Shown: positions 55,048 through 63,958 of the stretch, piece after piece
How positions within the stretch are numbered: the first letter of the stretch is position 1
Layout: every line of letters starts with the position of its first letter
Source: Bacteroidota bacterium
GTDB taxonomy: Bacteria; Bacteroidota; JABWAT01
Direction: 5' to 3'
DNA: 64,000 nucleotides
Assembly: GCA_017303995.1 (NCBI GenBank)
Contig: JAFLBE010000002.1
Location: forward strand, 91,016-155,015
Position numbers and translations under genes: made by a program
Notes under the pieces: generated by a model
The model's database searches: none
Seen by the model: only the letters and a program-made list of their open reading frames with translations
What the model was told of the DNA's origin: nothing

Positions 55048-55863
55048 TCATACAATATCTGCCATAACTTTTTCGACACTCCGGAAGTAATAAAGACCGG
55101 AAATGAAAATGACCAGAACCACAGACGCAGAAACAAAAGTCATGACGCCGGGAACAGGACCGCCCAATAACGACCACCTGAAGCCTTCAACAACTCCGGC
55201 CATCGGGTTCAAAAAATACCAGAATTGATATTGCTCAGGGACCAGACTTGCTGGGTAAGCGACCGGTGTTGCATACATACCAAGTTGAACCACAAAAGGA
55301 ACCAATTGCTGAAAATCACGGAAACGAACGGTCAGGGCACTTAGCCAGATTCCGATTGCAAGTCCTGATAGGAGTGCAAGAAAAAGAAAAACAGGGAAGA
55401 GAAAAAAGGCCGGCCCAGGTGAAACCCCATACCAAAACATCAAAACGATCAGAAACAGAAAAACAACACCAAAGTCAACCAAAGACCCCAAAGCTTTTGA
55501 AAGGGGAATAACAAGTCTGGGAAAATAGATTTTTGAAATCATGCCCTGCGCACCCACAATTGAGCTACCGGCACCGTTAAGAACATTTGAAAAATAAGTC
55601 CAGGCACTCATACCTGCAAGTGCAAATAAAGGATAGGGTATATCGCCGGTATTGACTTTTGCAACTCTGCTGAAAACAAGGGTGAAAATAGTTAAGGTAG
55701 CCAAAGGCTGAAGTCCGGCCCACAGAAAACCTAAAACGGTTTGGGCATAGCGGACTCTGAGATCCCGGTAAGTCAGGGTTAACAACAAATCCTTATAAGC
55801 CCAGAGCTCTTTTAGGTTGAGGTTAAGTCCTTTTTTTGATGCGTCGATAATGATTGATGGCAT
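55048..55863 (-). CDS. wzm: Polysaccharide ABC exporter permease (Wzm-like)
   Basis: A 271-residue ABC-2 membrane protein with six hydrophobic segments. LTYRDLRVRYAQTVLGFLWA (about 32-51) is the family signature and FPRLVIPLSKALGSLVDF (about 115-132) is typical of Wzm/KpsM. It would form the channel for the polymer with Wzt. The start lies directly behind a composite repeat (55870-55929). It is 98 bases downstream of the regulator gene and is the first structural gene of the locus. Confidence 0.86.
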   Translation of the reverse strand: MPSIIIDASKKGLNLNLKELWAYKDLLLTLTYRDLRVRYAQTVLGFLWAGLQPLATLTIFTLVFSRVAKVNTGDIPYPLFALAGMSAWTYFSNVLNGAGSSIVGAQGMISKIYFPRLVIPLSKALGSLVDFGVVFLFLIVLMFWYGVSPGPAFFLFPVFLFLALLSGLAIGIWLSALTVRFRDFQQLVPFVVQLGMYATPVAYPASLVPEQYQFWYFLNPMAGVVEGFRWSLLGGPVPGVMTFVSASVVLVIFISGLYYFRSVEKVMADIV

Positions 55864-55869
55864 AAATTC

Positions 55870-55961
55870 AGTTATAAGTGGTAAGTCGAGTGAAACGATA
55901 ATCCCGAATTTACTTCGGGGTTATAAGTTAAAAGTGGTAGGTTGAATAAAAATGAATTTTC
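55870..55961. repeat. Composite repeat upstream of wzm
   Basis: AGTTATAAGTGGTAAGTCGA followed by GTGAAACGATAATCCCGAA, a short loop, TTCGGGG and TTATAAGT. The same order and orientation relative to the gene as at 48864-48920 (before wzt) and 10721-10777 (before tsaB). CCCGAA and TTCGGG can form a stem. It ends about seven bases before the wzm ATG. Confidence 0.65.
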
Positions 55962-56495
55962 CTATTCCTTTTTCCAGACCACAATGGCTTTGTCCATTTG
56001 TAGCGTCCCGGTTAGCTGATCAAATTCATTGACGGATAGAACCAGAGTTCTCACTTTTCGTTTGATGAGGGTTTCTGTTTTTTCAACCAGATGGTTCAGA
56101 TAGTCTTTGTTTACACTGCCAACCAATGTCAGATCTATGATTCCTGAATCTTTACCCTTTGCATAATCACCGGTTACGAATGCAAATTCAATATCGCCTA
56201 GATTTTTCAGAACGGATTCGATAACCTGGTCAATTCCAAGATATTTTCTAACGACGGAATGGAGTTCAGGGAAAAGGGGATGATTTTTGTTTGCGTGATA
56301 AAATTTCTGGCGGCCCTCGGTAGCACTTTCAAGCAAACCGGCTTTAGATAACCGGTTCAGTTCCAGACGGATTGCATTGCTGTTTTCACCCAATTCTTCT
56401 TCCAAACCTCGTAAATAGGCTTTCGTTTCTGAGTTCAGAAAGAACTTCAGAAGAAGCTTAACCCGTGTTTTTGAAGTGATGAGAGTGTCTAACAT
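55962..56495 (-). CDS. Winged-helix regulator fused to a nucleotidyltransferase-like domain
   Basis: A 177-residue two-domain protein. Residues 1 to about 85 form an ArsR/MarR-like winged helix (LKFFLNSETKAYLRGLEEEL, then NAIRLELNRLSKAGLL with the recognition helix and GRQKFYHANKNHPLF for the wing). Residues about 100-177 recall a MNT-type nucleotidyltransferase fold, but the motif that normally reads GSxARGxxxxxSDxDL is GDYAKGKDSGIIDLTLVG, with one of the two key aspartates missing, so catalysis is doubtful. It is the first gene of the 38-kb glycan block, behind its own promoter and a palindrome, and is a probable local regulator. Confidence 0.76.
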   Translation of the reverse strand: MLDTLITSKTRVKLLLKFFLNSETKAYLRGLEEELGENSNAIRLELNRLSKAGLLESATEGRQKFYHANKNHPLFPELHSVVRKYLGIDQVIESVLKNLGDIEFAFVTGDYAKGKDSGIIDLTLVGSVNKDYLNHLVEKTETLIKRKVRTLVLSVNEFDQLTGTLQMDKAIVVWKKE

Positions 56496-56497
56496 GG

Positions 56498-56522
56498 TAT
56501 TGAGTAAATTAATTACTCAATA
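56498..56522. promoter_or_regulatory. Perfect palindrome at the regulator start (operator candidate)
   Basis: TATTGAGTAA-ATTAA-TTACTCAATA, ten-base perfect arms. It begins two bases before the regulator start codon and reaches into the -10 box of the promoter at 56520-56525. A site here would block initiation, as expected for autoregulation by the winged-helix protein. Confidence 0.62.
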
Positions 56523-56548
56523 ATAAGTAAAATACTTTTTTCAGTCAA
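56520..56548 (-). promoter_or_regulatory. Sigma-70-type promoter for the glycan locus
   Basis: On the minus strand TTGACT (56543-56548), a 17-base spacer and TATTAT (56520-56525) match TTGACA-N17-TATAAT with one mismatch per box. The start of transcription would fall about 18-20 bases before the regulator ATG, within the palindrome. Confidence 0.6.
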
Positions 56549-57000
56549 TAGGGAATTAGCTGTAATTTGGAATTCGTGACGACGGGCACGGGGAGGGAAG
56601 TATGGAACGGAGTAAGTTGTACGAAGTAAGTTTTAGGTTAAATGGGTAATTTTAAACTCCACCCATTTCATCCAAAAGGTAAAACGTGCCCCGTAATACG
56701 GATAGTGTAAACCAATCACCTTCAAAATTTTGTCTGAGTTCCGATCCTTAAGAAAGGTGTCTTTGAATTTTCAGACTTAAAGGTAATTCACCCTGGAAAT
56801 TCAGGTTTTAGTTGACTGGTCTAACATTCTTTATTGTTTTTACTCTAGAAAAAATAAGGTTAAATTATATCTATAAAGAAATAGTTAGTCAATTTTGTTT
56901 TTTCATCCATTTTCAGTTACTTTTCTCTAAAACGAGCTTTAATTCAAGTTTTTCGTTTGTACCCCAGTAACCTGAATCATTTGAATCATCTGGAAAATCA
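56549..57000. other. Divergent intergenic region
   Basis: About 450 bases between the regulator promoter and the FkbM gene. It contains a G-rich tract near 56585-56625 and otherwise A/T-rich sequence. No coding frame, RNA or clear promoter for the plus-strand gene was recognised. Confidence 0.45.
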
Positions 57001-57930
57001 ATGATCCTCCGAAAATTATTGCGGCTCCTTGGCCATTTAAGTTGGTTACGGTTCGGCGTTCGCGACCGGGTTATCCGGTTTTTTCACAATCCTGATAAAA
57101 GCCAATCTGAATTTTTTTCAGTTCCTTTTTTTGGAAGTATTTACCGTGGAAATTTTAATACCTTCATTGATTGGAGTGTTTATTATTACGGAGCCTATGC
57201 CTATGAGGAGCTCCGGCTGTTTGAAGATTTTCTATCCACTTTTGAAAACCCGACAGTAGTTGATGTTGGTGCAAATGTGGGTCATCATACCCTTTTTGCA
57301 GCTATGAAGTCTGGTAAAGTTATTTGTTTTGAACCGTTTCAGGACGTGGCAGACAGACTGGAGCAGAAAATAACCGATAACGCTCTTTCTAATGTTTATT
57401 TATTTAAAGTGGCGCTTGGTGATAAAAATGAGCTGGCACTTTACCTTAAACCTACAGGACAAAATACCGGAACCGGCAGTTTTTCTTCCGTCAACCCAAA
57501 GGGCGATACTCTGACCCTTCCAGTGAGAGTTGGCGATGAAATACTGGCAGAGAACAATATCTCATCTGTTCATTTTATTAAGATTGATACAGAAGGGTTT
57601 GAACCCTTTGTCTTGTCAGGGTTACGGAACACAATTGAACGGAACCGGCCACTTGTATTTTTTGAATGGACTCAGGAAGAGAAAAAAAACAGCAGGGATA
57701 ATTTTACAGAATTATTTCCAGTTAATTACAACTTCTTCAATTTTATTTCTGATACTCCCACCTTTGTTTTTTTTAGAAAACCGGCGTATAAACTTGAAAA
57801 ATTAAACGGAAAGTGGCCAGATGGGAATTTATTTGCAGTTCCCGACGAGTTTATTCAAAAACTGAAAAATACGAACCCGATGTGTTCCGCCGGAAAACAG
57901 ATATTTTCCGCTTTAAACTTAAGAAGTTAG
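57001..57930 (+). CDS. FkbM-family methyltransferase
   Basis: A 309-residue SAM-dependent methyltransferase: VVDVGANVGHHTLFAAMKSG (about 84-103) is the SAM loop, VICFEPFQDVADRL is motif II, and FIKIDTEGFEPFVLSGL is the FkbM signature. ERNRPLVFFEWTQEE closes the fold. FkbM members often O-methylate sugars at hydroxyls of surface glycans, which suits the neighbouring locus, but it is read in the opposite direction from its own region. Starts with ATG after TCAATG. Confidence 0.86.
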   Translation: MILRKLLRLLGHLSWLRFGVRDRVIRFFHNPDKSQSEFFSVPFFGSIYRGNFNTFIDWSVYYYGAYAYEELRLFEDFLSTFENPTVVDVGANVGHHTLFAAMKSGKVICFEPFQDVADRLEQKITDNALSNVYLFKVALGDKNELALYLKPTGQNTGTGSFSSVNPKGDTLTLPVRVGDEILAENNISSVHFIKIDTEGFEPFVLSGLRNTIERNRPLVFFEWTQEEKKNSRDNFTELFPVNYNFFNFISDTPTFVFFRKPAYKLEKLNGKWPDGNLFAVPDEFIQKLKNTNPMCSAGKQIFSALNLRS

Positions 57931-57994
57931 CACAAACCGGATATGACAATTGTTAATCCGGTTGGCTGGGAGAACAAAGTAACATGTTTTTTGA

Positions 57995-58020
57995 ATTTTA
58001 CTTGTAACTTATAACTTACC
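57995..58020. repeat. ACTTGTAACTTATAACTTAC repeat copy
   Basis: A single CTTGTAACTTATAACTTACC stretch lies between the convergent FkbM and clpX genes, belonging to the same dispersed word family as 8395-8525. Confidence 0.6.
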
Positions 58021-58027
58021 AATTGCC

Positions 58028-59293
58028 TTAAGCTACATTCTGTTCTTTGAGAAAATAAACCGGGGGCTCACTTTCAAGAATGGTTTTTTCGGTAATGACA
58101 CATTTTTTAATGTTTGTCTTGGATGGAAGTTCAAACATAATATGGGTCATCCGTTCTTCGATGATTGAACGGAGTCCGCGGGCACCGGTTCCACGGGCAA
58201 TTGCCTGAGTCACGATGGCGAGGAGGGCATCTTTGTCAAATTCCAACTCAACATTTTCAAGCTTAAACAGTTTTTGGTACTGTTTAACAATTGCATTTTT
58301 GGGCTGGGTTAGAATCTGAAGCAGGGAGCTTGCATCCAGCGGATCAAGAGCGGAAACAACCGGTAACCGGCCAATAAATTCCGGAATCAAACCAAAATGA
58401 AGCAAATCTTCAGGCTGAACATGTTTCAGAAGCGATTTATCTTCTTTGATTCTTTCCTGCTGATCAGGTTCGGCTTTGAATCCGATCGTGCCCTGATTGA
58501 GCCGGCGGGCAATAATTTTTTCAAGTCCGTCGAAAGCACCGCCACAGATAAAGAGAATATTCTTGGTGTTGACGTTGATCAGGGTTTGCTCCGGATGTTT
58601 ACGTCCACCTTTTGGGGGTACGCCAGCAACTGTACCTTCTAGAATTTTCAGCAAAGCTTGCTGAACACCTTCACCTGAAACATCACGGGTGATAGAAGGA
58701 TTGTCGCTTTTACGGGCAATTTTATCAATTTCGTCAATGTAAACAATGCCACGTTCTGCACGTTCCAGATCGTAATCAGCTGCCTGAAGCAGGCGGACCA
58801 AAATACTTTCAACGTCTTCGCCCACGTAACCGGCTTCGGTTAAGGCAGTTGCATCAGCAATACAGAAAGGTACATCAAGTACTTTTGCAAGTGTCTGGGC
58901 CAGTAAGGTCTTCCCGGTTCCGGTCGGACCTGCAAGCAGGATATTGGATTTGTCGATATCGATCAAATCCATTTCTTTATCAATTTTCTTGTTATCGATC
59001 CGTTTATAGTGGTTGTAGACGGCAACGGAAAGCGAAATTTTGGCATGATCCTGCCCGATTACATAAAGATCAAGAGCTTCTTTTATGTCGCGGGGTTTGA
59101 GTCTTCTGGGAGCTGGAGACCGCCGTTCCTGTATGGAACCGGCAGTTTTAGCATTATTGAAGATAATCTCAACTGCACTGTTCACACACCGGTCACAGAT
59201 GTAGGCATTCAGTCCGGCAACCATAGAATTTACTTCGGTTGATGGGCGTCCGCAGAAAGAACACTTTATTTTGAGACTATCTGTTTTACTCAT
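58028..59293 (-). CDS. clpX: ATP-dependent Clp protease ATP-binding subunit ClpX
   Basis: AAA+ unfoldase feeding ClpP. The N-terminal zinc-binding domain has C11, C14, C33 and C36. [16 protein letters not shown] is Walker A and [13 protein letters not shown] is Walker [21 protein letters not shown] holds the pore-2 loop and [14 protein letters not shown] contacts ClpP. The 421-residue length is typical. It overlaps clpP by four bases and follows it. The strand convergence with the FkbM gene leaves a short gap with repeats. Confidence 0.95.
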   Translation of the reverse strand: MSKTDSLKIKCSFCGRPSTEVNSMVAGLNAYICDRCVNSAVEIIFNNAKTAGSIQERRSPAPRRLKPRDIKEALDLYVIGQDHAKISLSVAVYNHYKRIDNKKIDKEMDLIDIDKSNILLAGPTGTGKTLLAQTLAKVLDVPFCIADATALTEAGYVGEDVESILVRLLQAADYDLERAERGIVYIDEIDKIARKSDNPSITRDVSGEGVQQALLKILEGTVAGVPPKGGRKHPEQTLINVNTKNILFICGGAFDGLEKIIARRLNQGTIGFKAEPDQQERIKEDKSLLKHVQPEDLLHFGLIPEFIGRLPVVSALDPLDASSLLQILTQPKNAIVKQYQKLFKLENVELEFDKDALLAIVTQAIARGTGARGLRSIIEERMTHIMFELPSKTNIKKCVITEKTILESEPPVYFLKEQNVA

Positions 59294-59904
59294 TTTTTAC
59301 GTTCCAGAATTTCATCAATGAGTCCGTACTCTTTTGATTCGGCTGATGACAACCAATAATCACGTTCGGAATCTTTGTAAATTTTTTCGTAAGGCTGTCC
59401 AGTGTGTTTTGCCAGAATCTGATAGAGGTTTTCTTTCATTTTCAGGATTTCACGGGCATGGATTTCAATATCGGTCGCTTGGCCCTGAACGCCGCCCATC
59501 CAGGGCTGGTGAATCATGACACGGGAGTTCGGAAGTGCAGATCTTTTCTTTTCAGCACCGCCGGCAAGAAGTATAGCACCCATTGAAGCTGCCATACCAA
59601 TACAAATAGTTGACACATCAGGTTTTACATATTGCATGGTATCATAAATGGCGAGTCCGGCAGAAATTGAACCGCCAGGCGTATTCAGATACATGAAAAT
59701 ATCACGTTCGGGATCTTCTGACTCAAGAAAGAGAAGCTGAGCAATGGCAAGAGAGGCCGTTACATCGTCAATCGGGGTTCCGATAAAAATGATACGTTCT
59801 TTGAGCAGGCGGGAAAAGATGTCATAGGCACGTTCGCCTCTTCCGGTCTGCTCAATAACCATCGGTACGAGATTGTTTTGCATGTCAGGGAATTTGTGAA
59901 ACAT
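59290..59904 (-). CDS. clpP: ATP-dependent Clp protease proteolytic subunit
   Basis: Serine peptidase of the ClpXP complex, 204 residues. The catalytic serine is in [14 protein letters not shown] (about 101), the histidine in [10 protein letters not shown] (about 126) and the aspartate further on ([10 protein letters not shown]). The [20 protein letters not shown] and [15 protein letters not shown] stretches are typical. Its stop overlaps the clpX start by four bases. tig is 260 bases upstream. Confidence 0.95.
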   Translation of the reverse strand: MFHKFPDMQNNLVPMVIEQTGRGERAYDIFSRLLKERIIFIGTPIDDVTASLAIAQLLFLESEDPERDIFMYLNTPGGSISAGLAIYDTMQYVKPDVSTICIGMAASMGAILLAGGAEKKRSALPNSRVMIHQPWMGGVQGQATDIEIHAREILKMKENLYQILAKHTGQPYEKIYKDSERDYWLSSAESKEYGLIDEILERKK

Positions 59905-60164
59905 AGTTTATTCCTTTTGGTAAGTCCCAACTGTAACGAAAGAGAAGTTGGTCTGGGTTCCGTTTGTGGATATTTCGGATGACGAATAGCGAATGACGAA
60001 TAGTGGATAATGAATGGCGAAAAACTATTTGAATCGTCGCTCTTCGATACATCTCCGCAAGCGGGGATCCTCAGAGTGACAAGATTGATTTTTAGATCAA
60101 TCTCTGCATTTTCCCGGAAATTCGTAATTTTTACACGTAACCCGTAATAAGTGACCTGTAACCC
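59905..60164. repeat. Intergenic repeats between tig and clpP
   Basis: Contains iterated GACGAATAGCGAATGACGAA words (59979-60010), a CTCCGCAAGCGGGGATCCTC segment (about 60052-60071) typical of dispersed palindromic repeats, and a perfect AGATTGAT-TTTTAG-ATCAATCT hairpin near 60083-60104. No gene is seen. It probably separates, or carries its own promoter for, clpPX. Confidence 0.6.
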
Positions 60165-61445
60165 TTACCCGACTTTCAGTTTGAAATCTTCAGATTTTAC
60201 AACTTTGACTTTAGATTGTGCAACAGCCCATTCTACCAGTTTTTGGGTTTGAATCATGTTTTCGATTGTTGCTTTATTTTCAGGTTTTGCATAAACCTTT
60301 TTCAGGGTTTCAACGGGAATGTTATCTTCCTCAGAAACTTTTTTCAGGTAGTCAGTAAAGTCGTCTTCAGAAACGGTAATTTTTTCTTTTTCAACAATAT
60401 CCTGTTTTACCAACCACCATTTTGCACTTCTGATGGCAAGATCCCGGTTCTTCTCACGGAATTCAACCTCATTGAAATCTTTAGGCTGCTCATGATTTTT
60501 TTGCTGATGGGCATTGTCGTGAACCATTGAGTCCAGATAAGCTTCGACGAGACTTTCTGGAACTTCCAGTTCTGATGCGGCAACGAATTCATCCATTACT
60601 GAATCCTGAAGGCTGCTTTCACTGCGGCGTGCCAGACGTTTTTCAAGTCCTGATCTGAGTTCTGCTTTGAAACCATCTACAGTTTCATGTTTCCCGGCGG
60701 TGTATTCTTTTACGAATTCATCAGTGAATTCAGGCTGTACAAAGGAAGTAATTGCGGAAATGGTAACCTGGATCTTGCGGTTTTTTCCTTCTTCTATGGC
60801 GGTAACAATTGCAGTATCCCCTGCTTTTTTACCGAGCAATTTTGCCTGGTCTTCTGCAGAAAATTCCTGACTGCGTTTGCTGAAAATTTTATTGTTCAGC
60901 TTTTTCCCGGTTAGCTGGTCTTTTTCATCCAGTTCTTCAACTGTCAGGATTGCAAAATCATCCTCACCGAGCGGATTCGTTGAGTCATTTACCACTTTAG
61001 CACTGACACGTTTGATGTAATCAATTTCTGCATCAATATCGGACTCAGAAATTTCAGGGGAGATTTGCTGGAAGTTTAATTTCTTAATCGAAGGAAGTTT
61101 GATCTCTGGCTTAATGTCATATGCAACAACGAATGACAATTCCTCAGCAGCAGAATAATTCATATCCTTCATGGTCGGGCGTGCAATTGGATTCAAATTT
61201 GCTTCTTTGAATGCACGCTGATAAAATTCCTGAGCAATTTTATCGAGTTCCTGATACTGAATGGATGGACCATAAAGTTTGATAATCATGGATAAAGGAA
61301 CTTTTCCCTGACGGAAGCCAGGAACCTTGGCGGTTTGCTGATATTTTTTGATTGCCTTATCAAAAAAGGGAGTTAACTCTTCCCTGGTTACCAGTACATG
61401 GAGTTCTTTTTTTACTGCTGATATATCTTTGATCGTTACGTTCAT
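60165..61445 (-). CDS. tig: Trigger factor
   Basis: Ribosome-associated chaperone with peptidyl-prolyl isomerase centre, 426 residues. The N-terminal ribosome-binding domain has KVPGFRQGKVPLSMII with the GFRxGKxP signature (about 40-55). A PPIase-like middle domain is followed by the helical C-terminal arms. The order tRNA-tig-clpP-clpX is common. Without a GG-rich ribosome site, the ATG start was taken because it yields the canonical N-terminus. Confidence 0.94.
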   Translation of the reverse strand: MNVTIKDISAVKKELHVLVTREELTPFFDKAIKKYQQTAKVPGFRQGKVPLSMIIKLYGPSIQYQELDKIAQEFYQRAFKEANLNPIARPTMKDMNYSAAEELSFVVAYDIKPEIKLPSIKKLNFQQISPEISESDIDAEIDYIKRVSAKVVNDSTNPLGEDDFAILTVEELDEKDQLTGKKLNNKIFSKRSQEFSAEDQAKLLGKKAGDTAIVTAIEEGKNRKIQVTISAITSFVQPEFTDEFVKEYTAGKHETVDGFKAELRSGLEKRLARRSESSLQDSVMDEFVAASELEVPESLVEAYLDSMVHDNAHQQKNHEQPKDFNEVEFREKNRDLAIRSAKWWLVKQDIVEKEKITVSEDDFTDYLKKVSEEDNIPVETLKKVYAKPENKATIENMIQTQKLVEWAVAQSKVKVVKSEDFKLKVG

Positions 61446-61512
61446 GGTTTCCTCAGTTGTTCACTATCACAAAAAGAAAAACGGAGGCTTGCTCCGTTTT
61501 TCTTGTATTTCG

Positions 61513-61594
61513 TACGCGAGGAGGGACTTGAACCCACACGAGTTACCTCACCAGATCCTAAGTCTGGCGCGTCTGCCAATTTCGCCACTCGCGC
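61513..61594 (-). tRNA. tRNA-Leu(UAG)
   Basis: Type II tRNA: acceptor GCGCGAG pairs with CUCGCGU, D-arm region UGGCGAAAUUGGCAGACGC, anticodon stem CCAGA/UCUGG with loop CUUAGGA (anticodon UAG), a variable arm GAG-GUAA-CUC and T-arm GUGGGUUCAAGUCCCUC. The CCA end is not encoded. It is read on the minus strand upstream of tig. Confidence 0.92.
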
Positions 61595-61644
61595 GTTTTG
61601 AAAATAAGCTTGCAAATATCAGAAATTCAGGGGCAAAATGCAAA

Positions 61645-61745
61645 TTAAGTTACAAGTAATAACCAGTGGTAAGTTGTAAGTTATAAGTGGTAAGTTGATA
61701 TGTTTAAAAAATCGAGGACACTGAGCGGAGTCGAAGTGCCCTCGT
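61645..61745. repeat. GTAAGTTATAAGT words and GAGCGGAGTCGAAGTG palindrome
   Basis: Positions about 61651-61698 carry AGTTACAAGTAATAACC, GTAAGTTGTAAGTTATAAG and GTGGTAAGTTG words. At about 61713-61742 GAGGACACTGAGCGGAGTCG with AAGTGCCCTC forms an imperfect palindrome of the kind dispersed in Bacteroidota-type genomes. Located between the tRNA and the GH53 gene. Confidence 0.6.
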
Positions 61746-61752
61746 CTACAAA

Positions 61753-62850
61753 TCATTTCGCTGCATTAAAAGCCTGAATTGCCGGCAGTACCCGGTTTGA
61801 AAAATCATAAAGCGCCATATTTTCCCAGGAAGATCCATTTTTTGCCTGATTTCCTCTGAACGAAACCCATTCACCGCCCCAATAGCAAAATCCATATCCG
61901 CCATTTACTGCCCTGACGATGGATTTAATCTGAAGTAAAAACAGGTATTGACCATCTTTTGTAGGTGGATAAGCAGAAAGAACCTGATCTGGTGAGCCAA
62001 AAATGTTATCAGTCCAGTCATTCCAGCCGGTGGTGAACGGATATGCAGTTTCGGCAATTACTACTTTTTTCTTGAATTTCTGATTCAGCTGGTTTAGAGT
62101 TGAATAAACCTGTGCAAGATCTTTTCCATGCCAGATCGGGTAATAAGAAAGTCCGATAAGGTCAAAATCCAAACCGGAAAATTGGGAAAAATACCAATCG
62201 GCATTTTCAAGTCCGGCAAGGTGAAGCATGATCTGGGTGGATTTATTTTCTGCCCTTACTGCTTTGCATCCTGCATCAAGCAAATCAAGAAATTGAGATT
62301 TGTTTTCCAGTTTCCCCATCGGCCATAAAAATCCTGGATTAATTTCATTTCCAATCTGGATAATGTCCGGTTGAATAGTTTTTACAATTTTTCGGGTGTA
62401 GGCATCAACACTATCTTTTAATTCTGGAAAAGTAAGCGATTTCCAAGCTGACGGCATCGTCTGATTTCCCGGATCTGCCCAGGTATCAGAATAATGAACT
62501 GTAAGCCACACTTTCATTTTTTTTGCTTTGACCCGGGTTGCAAATGCTTTCACTTCATCAAAACCAGAATGAACATTTGTTGGCGTGTGCCACAATCTGA
62601 TACGAATCGTGTTAACTCCGTTTTTCTGAAAGGTGGTCAGCACATCTTCAGGTTTCCCGCTTGAATCATAGAATACAGTTCCGGCAGATTCTATTTCAGG
62701 AAGGAAGGAAAGGTCAGCACCTGAAATAAAGGAAAAGGGCTCTTCGGTCAGAGGTTCTTGTTCTGAAGGGGATTCTTTTTTGCAACCACCTGAAATCATC
62801 AGCAGGATATAAAAGCAAGTGAGGGCTGTTATATACAGTTTGAGGTTCAT
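61753..62850 (-). CDS. GH53 arabinogalactan endo-1,4-beta-galactanase lipoprotein
   Basis: A 365-residue exported lipoprotein: lipobox ISGGC (Cys23), Ser/Glu linker, then a GH53 TIM barrel. FISGADLSFLPEIESAG is the typical start, IRIRLWHTP the second strand, DIIQIGNEINPGFLWP carries the acid/base glutamate and VVIAETAYPFTTGW the nucleophile. Known members cleave beta-1,4-galactan or arabinogalactan, so it probably acts on plant-type galactan at the cell surface. No other sugar-degradation genes sit nearby. Confidence 0.9.
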   Translation of the reverse strand: MNLKLYITALTCFYILLMISGGCKKESPSEQEPLTEEPFSFISGADLSFLPEIESAGTVFYDSSGKPEDVLTTFQKNGVNTIRIRLWHTPTNVHSGFDEVKAFATRVKAKKMKVWLTVHYSDTWADPGNQTMPSAWKSLTFPELKDSVDAYTRKIVKTIQPDIIQIGNEINPGFLWPMGKLENKSQFLDLLDAGCKAVRAENKSTQIMLHLAGLENADWYFSQFSGLDFDLIGLSYYPIWHGKDLAQVYSTLNQLNQKFKKKVVIAETAYPFTTGWNDWTDNIFGSPDQVLSAYPPTKDGQYLFLLQIKSIVRAVNGGYGFCYWGGEWVSFRGNQAKNGSSWENMALYDFSNRVLPAIQAFNAAK

Positions 62851-63285
62851 TTTTTTAAAAAACCTTTAAGAATGCTTTCAATTAATATTTATTTTCAATA
62901 AAAATTTTTCTGAATAACTTGTTTGGTAAAGAGTCAAGGCCACTAAGTAAGTCTTTATAAATGTCATCCTTTCCAATGTTCATTTGCGAACGGCGATCGG
63001 GTGAAAAAGAAACCTTGTTTTAACCCGTGCTTTTTGCAACCCGGTTTTCAACGAGTAGCTTGGGTTTTAAACCGCATTTTAAACTTGTATTTTACCCTTG
63101 TGAAAACTTGTAATTGGATTAATGAACTTTTGCGATACTAATCTAAAAATGAGATAGATTAAGAGATTTTTGGAAGTTACGGTCAACATGAATTAAGGAA
63201 TACCGACGTTAATTCAAATGATCGTTTTTAAAATTGATTACAAGTGACTGCTAACCAGATAATTTAAAATGATTGGTGAATGGAG
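62851..63285. other. Intergenic region, nothing recognised
   Basis: 435 bases, A/T-rich, with loose CTTGTATTTTACCCTTGTGA and AAACTTGTAATTGG words near 63088-63117. No protein, RNA or terminator was recognised with confidence. Confidence 0.4.
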
Positions 63286-63780
63286 TCAGAATTTCAGTTT
63301 CTGTTCATTTGAAGGTAAGGTCATTATTTTGGAATTAATAATAGTTGAAATTTTTTTTGCACCAATTTCAGACAAATGATCACCATCGTAAAAATCCTGG
63401 GCAACGAAATTTGTATCAGCAATAAAATTGAAATAGCTACAATTTTTATATTTTGAAACGATTTTCTTGATTTCGTCAATTGTAAAATTTAGTTGGTTAC
63501 TGTTTAAATTATTTCGATATGATTCAAAAGCTGGCAGAGTAACAAAAATAAGTTGTACCTTTTTTTCATTACTCCAATTAATCATTTTGAGAAGTAATGA
63601 AATATTTTCATGGTATAATTCTTGATATTCAATATTTAAATAATCCACCCGAGTATGCCTTAATGCGGCCATTTTACCCGTTTCGACTAAATTAAGAGAA
63701 TGTGATGAATTGTAATTTGTTCCCCAACCAAGGGAAGAACATGTGATAGTTGATTCTCCAAAAAGGTAATAGTTTATCAT
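63286..63780 (-). CDS. SGNH-like protein, possibly N-terminally truncated
   Basis: A 164-residue frame that resembles the C-terminal part of longer (about 300-residue) SGNH-like proteins of capsule loci: YLFGESTITCSSLGWGTNYN, then KKVQLIFVTLPAFESYRNNL, then the catalytic D-H pair in YDGDHLSEIGAKKI near the end. No block I (GDS) is present, and the frame stays open upstream to a stop at 63883-63885 without a good start codon, so the ATG may be internal to a decayed gene. A/T-rich and isolated; possibly a leftover of a larger polysaccharide gene. Confidence 0.5.
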   Translation of the reverse strand: MINYYLFGESTITCSSLGWGTNYNSSHSLNLVETGKMAALRHTRVDYLNIEYQELYHENISLLLKMINWSNEKKVQLIFVTLPAFESYRNNLNSNQLNFTIDEIKKIVSKYKNCSYFNFIADTNFVAQDFYDGDHLSEIGAKKISTIINSKIMTLPSNEQKLKF

Positions 63781-63958
63781 TCGGTGAATGTTTACTTTAA
63801 ATTGGTTACTTAAAATTTCAGTGTGATTATGGATTGACTCAGACGTGTTAATATCGTAATAAATTACATAATTTTTGGTTCTTTATGAAATGGAATGGGT
63901 AACATAAGGATTAATTTTATTGAAATTGAGTTTAGCGCCAATTAAATAAATCATGGTT

